Source: UBA285 sp049970695
GTDB taxonomy: Archaea; Thermoproteota; Thermoprotei_A; Sulfolobales; Desulfurococcaceae
Assembly (NCBI GenBank): GCA_049970695.1
Contig: JBMFML010000003.1
Coordinates: 1 to 64,000 of the forward strand
DNA length: 64,000 nucleotides
Reading direction: 5' to 3'
Part shown: one piece after another, positions 59,811-64,000 of the stretch
Layout of the letters: every line of letters begins with the position of its first letter
Numbering within the stretch: position 1 is the first letter of the stretch
Made by a program: the position numbers and the translations under genes
Notes under the pieces: model-generated
Database searches by the model: none
What the model was told of the DNA's origin: nothing
The model's input: only the letters and a program-made list of their open reading frames with translations

Positions 59811-61050
59811 CAGCAGGAAATCCGATAAATGCCTCGAGAACCACTACCTCGATTTCCTTGTATACTTGGCCGGTTTTGAGGCAAGTGGCTTAAAAATATA
59901 CAACCTATTTGAAAGCCTTGGCAACAGGGAATTGCATCTCGGAGAATGCTACAGCGTTCTAGCAAGCAGCTACCTAGTCCTTGAACGATCCCTAGGGGAC
60001 CCGCACATAGCTCTTAGAAAACTCGCAGAATTCGTTAAATATTCTGATCTCTCCTCATTTTTGAGAGGTTACAGTAGCGTCCTTGTTACCAGCGGTGATA
60101 CGAGAATTTATGTTGAGTCTGCCTTAAAGCAAGAACTCGCAAAGTACAAGACTAAGATAAACGAAACCTTGAGATTGCTGGAGACGCTTTACGAAGCACT
60201 GCTCGTGGCTGTTTTTGGTGTACTTTTCGTCGCCGCTTTACCAATAGGGGCGTATACGCAAGTTGTAGGGGGCTTACTCATATACCTTATAGGCTTCGTT
60301 GGCTACTTCTTTTCTCTCGAAATAGTGAAAAGGCTTTACTACGCCATTTCTACGACCACGATTCTTCTTGACGCCTTGTTCTTTGTCGCAAGCCTCTTCT
60401 CAATAATTAACTACTACGCTTCAATTGCTTCAATTGCGATGCTAGTAATCTTCCACATACACGCGTCTAAGGCTTATAGGCTTGCAAGGCTCTTAGAGGA
60501 GGAGTCAACTAGAATACTCTACGAGACTTACTCGCGGGTTCTAATGGGGGACTCTTACAGCAGTGCTTTCATAGGTTCTCTGGAGTCAACGAATCTTGTT
60601 GAGTACAGGCTTGTGTGGTTTAGCTTGCTACAAGGTGCTGTGCCCGAGGGGGCGCTTAAAGCCGCCATTAAAGGCCTTGCTGAGAGGGTTTTTACATTCG
60701 CCCTTTCAACTCTGAATTGCAGTTCGATCGCCAATTCTCACGTTGCGCACATAGTGTCGTACGTTGATGAAGTCCGTGCAATTAGGAAGCAAGTTAGAGA
60801 AAGAGCCCGCTACTTCCTGATATACTCTGCCCTAGTTATGCTCATAGCCGCCATAAGCTACTACATGATGTATCAAACACCAGTAATGCCGCAGTTAAGT
60901 AAGCACGTGATAGCTTCATACGGCTACGCTGGTACAATAGTAGCGTCGATACCAGCAGTAGTAACGAGAGATCAAGGATTCGTAACTTCGAAGACCTCAA
61001 TAGTCCTAGCAATCATGGCGCTTATTCTGCAACACATGTTACTGCTCTAA
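59773..61050 (+). CDS. TadC/ArlJ-like pilus assembly membrane platform
   Basis: The 425-residue protein has a cytosolic N-terminal helical domain of about 130 residues, helices near 140-180 and 195-225, a second cytosolic domain, and three C-terminal helices near 355-375, 385-405 and 410-425. This matches the platform protein of archaeal type IV pili. It uses TTG 59773 and overlaps the ATPase gene by 38 bases. Confidence 0.82.
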   Translation: MRALKPLQFIFSSSRKSDKCLENHYLDFLVYLAGFEASGLKIYNLFESLGNRELHLGECYSVLASSYLVLERSLGDPHIALRKLAEFVKYSDLSSFLRGYSSVLVTSGDTRIYVESALKQELAKYKTKINETLRLLETLYEALLVAVFGVLFVAALPIGAYTQVVGGLLIYLIGFVGYFFSLEIVKRLYYAISTTTILLDALFFVASLFSIINYYASIASIAMLVIFHIHASKAYRLARLLEEESTRILYETYSRVLMGDSYSSAFIGSLESTNLVEYRLVWFSLLQGAVPEGALKAAIKGLAERVFTFALSTLNCSSIANSHVAHIVSYVDEVRAIRKQVRERARYFLIYSALVMLIAAISYYMMYQTPVMPQLSKHVIASYGYAGTIVASIPAVVTRDQGFVTSKTSIVLAIMALILQHMLLL

Positions 61051-61151
61051 AAATGCAAAGCAAGGACATTTAAGTACAAGGCACGCTGCTTTAACGCCAG
61101 ACATGACAGTTTGTTACTCCAGGCCGATATGGTCCTTCAAGAACTGAACTA

Positions 61152-62138
61152 TTAAGGTAAGAGCATTGCTAGTATTACTGCAAGAGCGGCCGGCGCTAAA
61201 CTATACTTAAATGCCTGTACTAGGCCTTGTTCAATTCTATAGCGGCCCATAACATTCTTAATGTAGGCTACAATAGCGACAAGTACTAAGTACTTTACTG
61301 CTAGCATCACTACGCCTAGTGGCGACAAGTGCCTAAACGGTAGTGGACCGCCCAGAAATACGTAAACGCCGAGCAGCAGTGAAATTGAGAGGTCAACGTC
61401 GTGAAGCAGTCTTACGAGCGCTAGCAGGGGCCCCGAGAACTCTGTTTCAAAACCAGCTATGATTTCCTGCTCTGCTTCTGGAATGTTAAAGGGCTGGTAC
61501 AAAGCCCTGGCTTGTAGGCTTACAATGTATGCTACAAAGCACAACGCCATGATTACGGCTGTCAGTGGGTTGGACCAGAGCTCCGGCACCATGGCAGGCG
61601 ATTCTGCTATGCTCATAAAAAGCCTTGGGCCGCTTCTCGTGGCTAAGTAGACGGGCACTAGTATGCTTGCAAAAAACGCTGGCTCGCTAATAGTGGCCAT
61701 TGAGAGAAGCCTTGAAACCCCTAAGCTAGTGTAAGGACCTGGCATCGCTAGTGAGGCCATTATCAGCATTGCGAGTGGCATAACGCTTGCCAAGTAAAAG
61801 AACACCAAGACGTCAAACTCCGATCTGATATTAAATGGACTCAAAGGCAGGAAAACTAGTGATGCTACAGCTGATGATAGCCCAATCAGCAGCAGCAGCT
61901 CTGAGGCTCTAACCATGCTGTACTTGGTTATGACAACTTCCTTAACTCTCAGGAGCTTCCAAAAGTCGTAGAAAGTTTGTAGCAAGCCAAAAGGCCCAAC
62001 GTAGCTTGGGCCCATTCTCCGCTGATACCTCGCACTTAGCTTTCTAACGAGATATTGAGTAAAGAGCGCTAGTGCTGTGATGAAGAGAAGCCCTGGGAAG
62101 AGTAGGGCGCTTATTATGGCTTTAACCAAGTCGATCAC
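61152..62138 (-). CDS. NuoH-like membrane subunit of a complex I/hydrogenase-type complex
   Basis: The 328-residue protein has about eight membrane helices and the NuoH hallmarks: RRMGPSYVGPFGLLQTFYDF near residue 40, the QPFNIPEAEQEIIAGFETEFSG loop near 215, and conserved Glu/Asp. Related subunits (HyfC, EchB, MbhM) couple the ferredoxin- or hydrogen-linked arm to ion pumping. GTG start with GGTGA seven bases upstream. The genes for the hydrogenase-like or NAD-type arms are not in view, so the electron donor cannot be stated. Confidence 0.88.
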   Translation of the reverse strand: MIDLVKAIISALLFPGLLFITALALFTQYLVRKLSARYQRRMGPSYVGPFGLLQTFYDFWKLLRVKEVVITKYSMVRASELLLLIGLSSAVASLVFLPLSPFNIRSEFDVLVFFYLASVMPLAMLIMASLAMPGPYTSLGVSRLLSMATISEPAFFASILVPVYLATRSGPRLFMSIAESPAMVPELWSNPLTAVIMALCFVAYIVSLQARALYQPFNIPEAEQEIIAGFETEFSGPLLALVRLLHDVDLSISLLLGVYVFLGGPLPFRHLSPLGVVMLAVKYLVLVAIVAYIKNVMGRYRIEQGLVQAFKYSLAPAALAVILAMLLP

Positions 62139-62145
62139 GAACTAC

Positions 62146-62499
62146 TCACCTAAGTAAAGCAGGTAACGCGTATATGAGATACACGAGTATGGATATTAGT
62201 AAAAGCGCTCCAAACCACGATGAAATGAACTTGTACCAGTCGTGGAGGCTACCTGTGTGCACTTTTTCGATCAGGGCTTTGTATAGCGACTTTGCAAATC
62301 TCTTCATAAATCCCCAATACAGCGATGCAACACTCGGCACTATCATAGAAACAACGTCTTCTCCCTCGCCAGACAAGTAAACCGGCGTTTCCCTGGACCG
62401 CTTAGACTTGAACACATAGTAGAGCACTGCTGCAACTAGAAAAACCAAGCCTAAAAGGGCTGCTGAAATTGATACGGCTTGATACGGGCTCACTTTCAC
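62146..62499 (-). CDS. Small two-helix membrane protein of the same complex
   Basis: The 117-residue product has two membrane helices, about residues 6-30 and 92-113, with a soluble helical middle. GTG 62499 overlaps the NuoN/MrpD-like gene's stop as GTGA and has GGAGGTG six bases upstream. Position between the MrpD-like and NuoH-like genes makes it a probable accessory subunit. It is not recognised as a named family. GTG 62508 is part of the ribosome site. Confidence 0.65.
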   Translation of the reverse strand: MKVSPYQAVSISAALLGLVFLVAAVLYYVFKSKRSRETPVYLSGEGEDVVSMIVPSVASLYWGFMKRFAKSLYKALIEKVHTGSLHDWYKFISSWFGALLLISILVYLIYALPALLR

Positions 62500-64000
62500 G
62501 GCAACCACCTCCTTAGTTCTGGTGGTATTTCTCTAAGCGCTGCTTCTACGTAATCGCCGACGCCTACTACCAAGCTTATAGAGGCTTTTTCAAAGAAGGG
62601 GGTCAAGTACCACATAAATACGCCAAGTACTAGTAGAGAAGCTGCCATAGCGAATAGCATTACTTCTACCCACATACCTTCGATATTTCTGTACGGGCCT
62701 CCTATACCAAATACCGTAGACGATATCACTTTCATGTACCCTAAGAGTGATAATGCTGATATAACTATGATGAGCGCTGGGCCTAGTACAAAGCCTGCAT
62801 TGGCGTATCCGAGCGCTATCAGTAGCTTGGAGTAGAAGCCTAGGAATGGCACGAAGCCTGCGAGACTGAGGAAGCAGATTATAAGAGAAGCCGCTGTTAG
62901 GGGGTACTGCCTGCCCACACCACGCATTAAATCAAGATCCCTCGAATTCGAGGCATCTATGAAGACTCCGCTAATCATGAAGAGAGTTGCTTTAGCGATG
63001 CTGTGAGCTACGATATGCACTACCGCTCCCGTAATGGCAAGCTTTACTGACTCAAAACTGCCCACTAGGAATCCTGCAGATATCCCCATGTATGCTATGC
63101 CCATGTGACTTATAGTGCTGTACGCAAGTAGCCTTTTGATGTCTTTTTGTGCCATCATCATTAGCGCCCCAACCACGCCACTAACTGCTCCAAGAGCGAA
63201 TAGAGCGGCCAGCACCGTTTCGCGGTAGCCTGAGGCTATGCTATTGCTCGTAAATAGCGTGTAAAGAAATCTTGCAGACGCATAAACACCAACATTAACT
63301 ACCAGTCCTGAGAGTGCCGCCGATATCGGCGTGGGCGCTTCGGGGTGCGCATCTGGAAGCCAGAAGTGGTTAGGGACTAATGCCGACTTGTACGTGAAAA
63401 CCCAGAGGGAAAGAGAGAGTGCTAGTAAGCTAACGTACCTGAGATCTAGAGCGGTCTTCGCTCTCGAGAGCTCTGAGAGTAGTGCCATGTTGACTGTTCC
63501 AAAGCCTGCATAAAGCAAGATTACTCCTATAAAGTAGAAGACTGTGGCCACTGCACCAATTAACGCGTACTTGGCTGCCGCTTCAACGGCCTCTGATTTA
63601 TCACGGTGGTATGCAACGAGCCCGTAAGCCGAGATGCTGAGGACTTCTATCATTACGAATAAGTTAAAGGCATCGCCCGTGTAAATACAGCCTAGAAGCC
63701 CTGCTTCAAGTCCTACAAGCATTGTGTAGTACCATGAAGGGTCATCCAAGTGATGGTTATACCAGTGCGAGTAAAGCACAATTGATACCATGATAAGCGA
63801 TGTGAGGAGGCCTATTACGGCGTTAAAGGCGTCTATTTCATAGACTATGCCGAAGTGTGGCGGCCACCCACCATAGAGGTACACTAGCGGCTTGCTTTCA
63901 ACTGCTATGAGGTAGTAGAATGCCAGCGTCGAGGAAAAAGCCGCGTAGAGGCTTCCTGCAAGCGCCATTAAGAAGGGTGCCGCCTTGCTATTTCTCGTAA
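62496..64000 (-). CDS. NuoN/MrpD-like proton-conducting antiporter subunit (5' end missing)
   Basis: The frame is open to the end of the window and has no start, so the N-terminus lies outside. About 500 residues are visible, with the MrpD/NuoM/NuoN fold: YTGDAFNLFVMIEVLSISAY near residue 110, the Lys-rich KSALVPNHFWLPDAHPEAPT near 205, and KRLLAYSTISHMGIAYMG near 285 with key Lys/His on the ion path. About 13 helices are predicted. With the NuoH-like subunit it forms a membrane arm that pumps H+ or Na+. An internal ATG at 63968 is not the start. Confidence 0.9.
   Translation of the reverse strand, partial: TRNSKAAPFLMALAGSLYAAFSSTLAFYYLIAVESKPLVYLYGGWPPHFGIVYEIDAFNAVIGLLTSLIMVSIVLYSHWYNHHLDDPSWYYTMLVGLEAGLLGCIYTGDAFNLFVMIEVLSISAYGLVAYHRDKSEAVEAAAKYALIGAVATVFYFIGVILLYAGFGTVNMALLSELSRAKTALDLRYVSLLALSLSLWVFTYKSALVPNHFWLPDAHPEAPTPISAALSGLVVNVGVYASARFLYTLFTSNSIASGYRETVLAALFALGAVSGVVGALMMMAQKDIKRLLAYSTISHMGIAYMGISAGFLVGSFESVKLAITGAVVHIVAHSIAKATLFMISGVFIDASNSRDLDLMRGVGRQYPLTAASLIICFLSLAGFVPFLGFYSKLLIALGYANAGFVLGPALIIVISALSLLGYMKVISSTVFGIGGPYRNIEGMWVEVMLFAMAASLLVLGVFMWYLTPFFEKASISLVVGVGDYVEAALREIPPELRRWLP

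Overview
The window reads as chromosome of a hyperthermophilic crenarchaeon, most likely a member of the Desulfurococcales or a near relative. The indications are the archaeal ribosomal protein super-operon with L14e, L34e, S4e, L32e, L19e and rnp1, a tRNA gene with a bulge-helix-bulge intron, a cbf5 gene interrupted by a protein-coding BHB intron, the crenarchaeal Ced DNA-import genes, GGGP synthase, Sec61 beta, topoisomerase VI, RadA and PCNA. Genes are tightly packed. Initiation often uses GTG or TTG behind GGTG-type Shine-Dalgarno sequences. Species assignment is not possible from the window alone.

Layout. 1-6370: cell-surface block with a truncated S-layer-like secreted protein, a large subtilisin-like protease with calcium-type loops, and a pilin-like anchored protein. 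6375-12292: four ordinary accessory genes, three tRNAs (Gly, Phe, Ser), archaemetzincin overlapping archease tail to tail, a form III RuBisCO, a transglutaminase-like surface protein and an RNA-type methyltransferase. 12293-30283 (all minus strand): a SPOUT methylase and the S10/spc/alpha-type ribosomal cluster from L3 to SecY, then DUF106, L34e, Cmk, L14e and Cbf5. The adk gene often found after secY is absent here. 30358-33831: the DNA-import locus cedA1-cedA-cedA2-cedB, with cedA2 nested between its neighbours. 33884-40666: a PAPS-reductase-like PP-loop protein, an Lhr-type helicase and a membrane-anchored HerA/VirD4-like ATPase. 40736-46413: a small charged protein, PCNA, and a pyruvate/2-oxoacid:ferredoxin oxidoreductase operon (gamma-delta-alpha-beta). 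46441-54540: intron-containing tRNA-Pro, Elf1, GGGP synthase, MazG-like, Sec61 beta, small zinc proteins, HIT protein, RadA, ThrRS and an ASCH protein. 54733-54789: a probable C/D box sRNA with its own TATA box. 54807-57714: topoisomerase VI A and B. 57867-61050: a three-gene type IV pilus-like locus. 61152-64000: membrane subunits of a complex I/hydrogenase-like complex, running off the window.

Functional picture. Growth-related functions (translation, Sec translocation, RNase P, RNA modification) dominate the middle. DNA handling (Ced import, RadA, Lhr, PCNA, Topo VI, HerA-like ATPase) is unusually well represented. Energy metabolism appears as the ferredoxin oxidoreductase and the proton-pumping membrane complex, and RuBisCO suggests AMP/nucleoside salvage. 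The most informative sequence-level points are the cbf5 intron that splits the catalytic-aspartate codon, the complete Ced locus with a small cedA2 gene and a shared module in CedA1 and CedA, the C/D box sRNA candidate, and an orphan lysine-rich microprotein.
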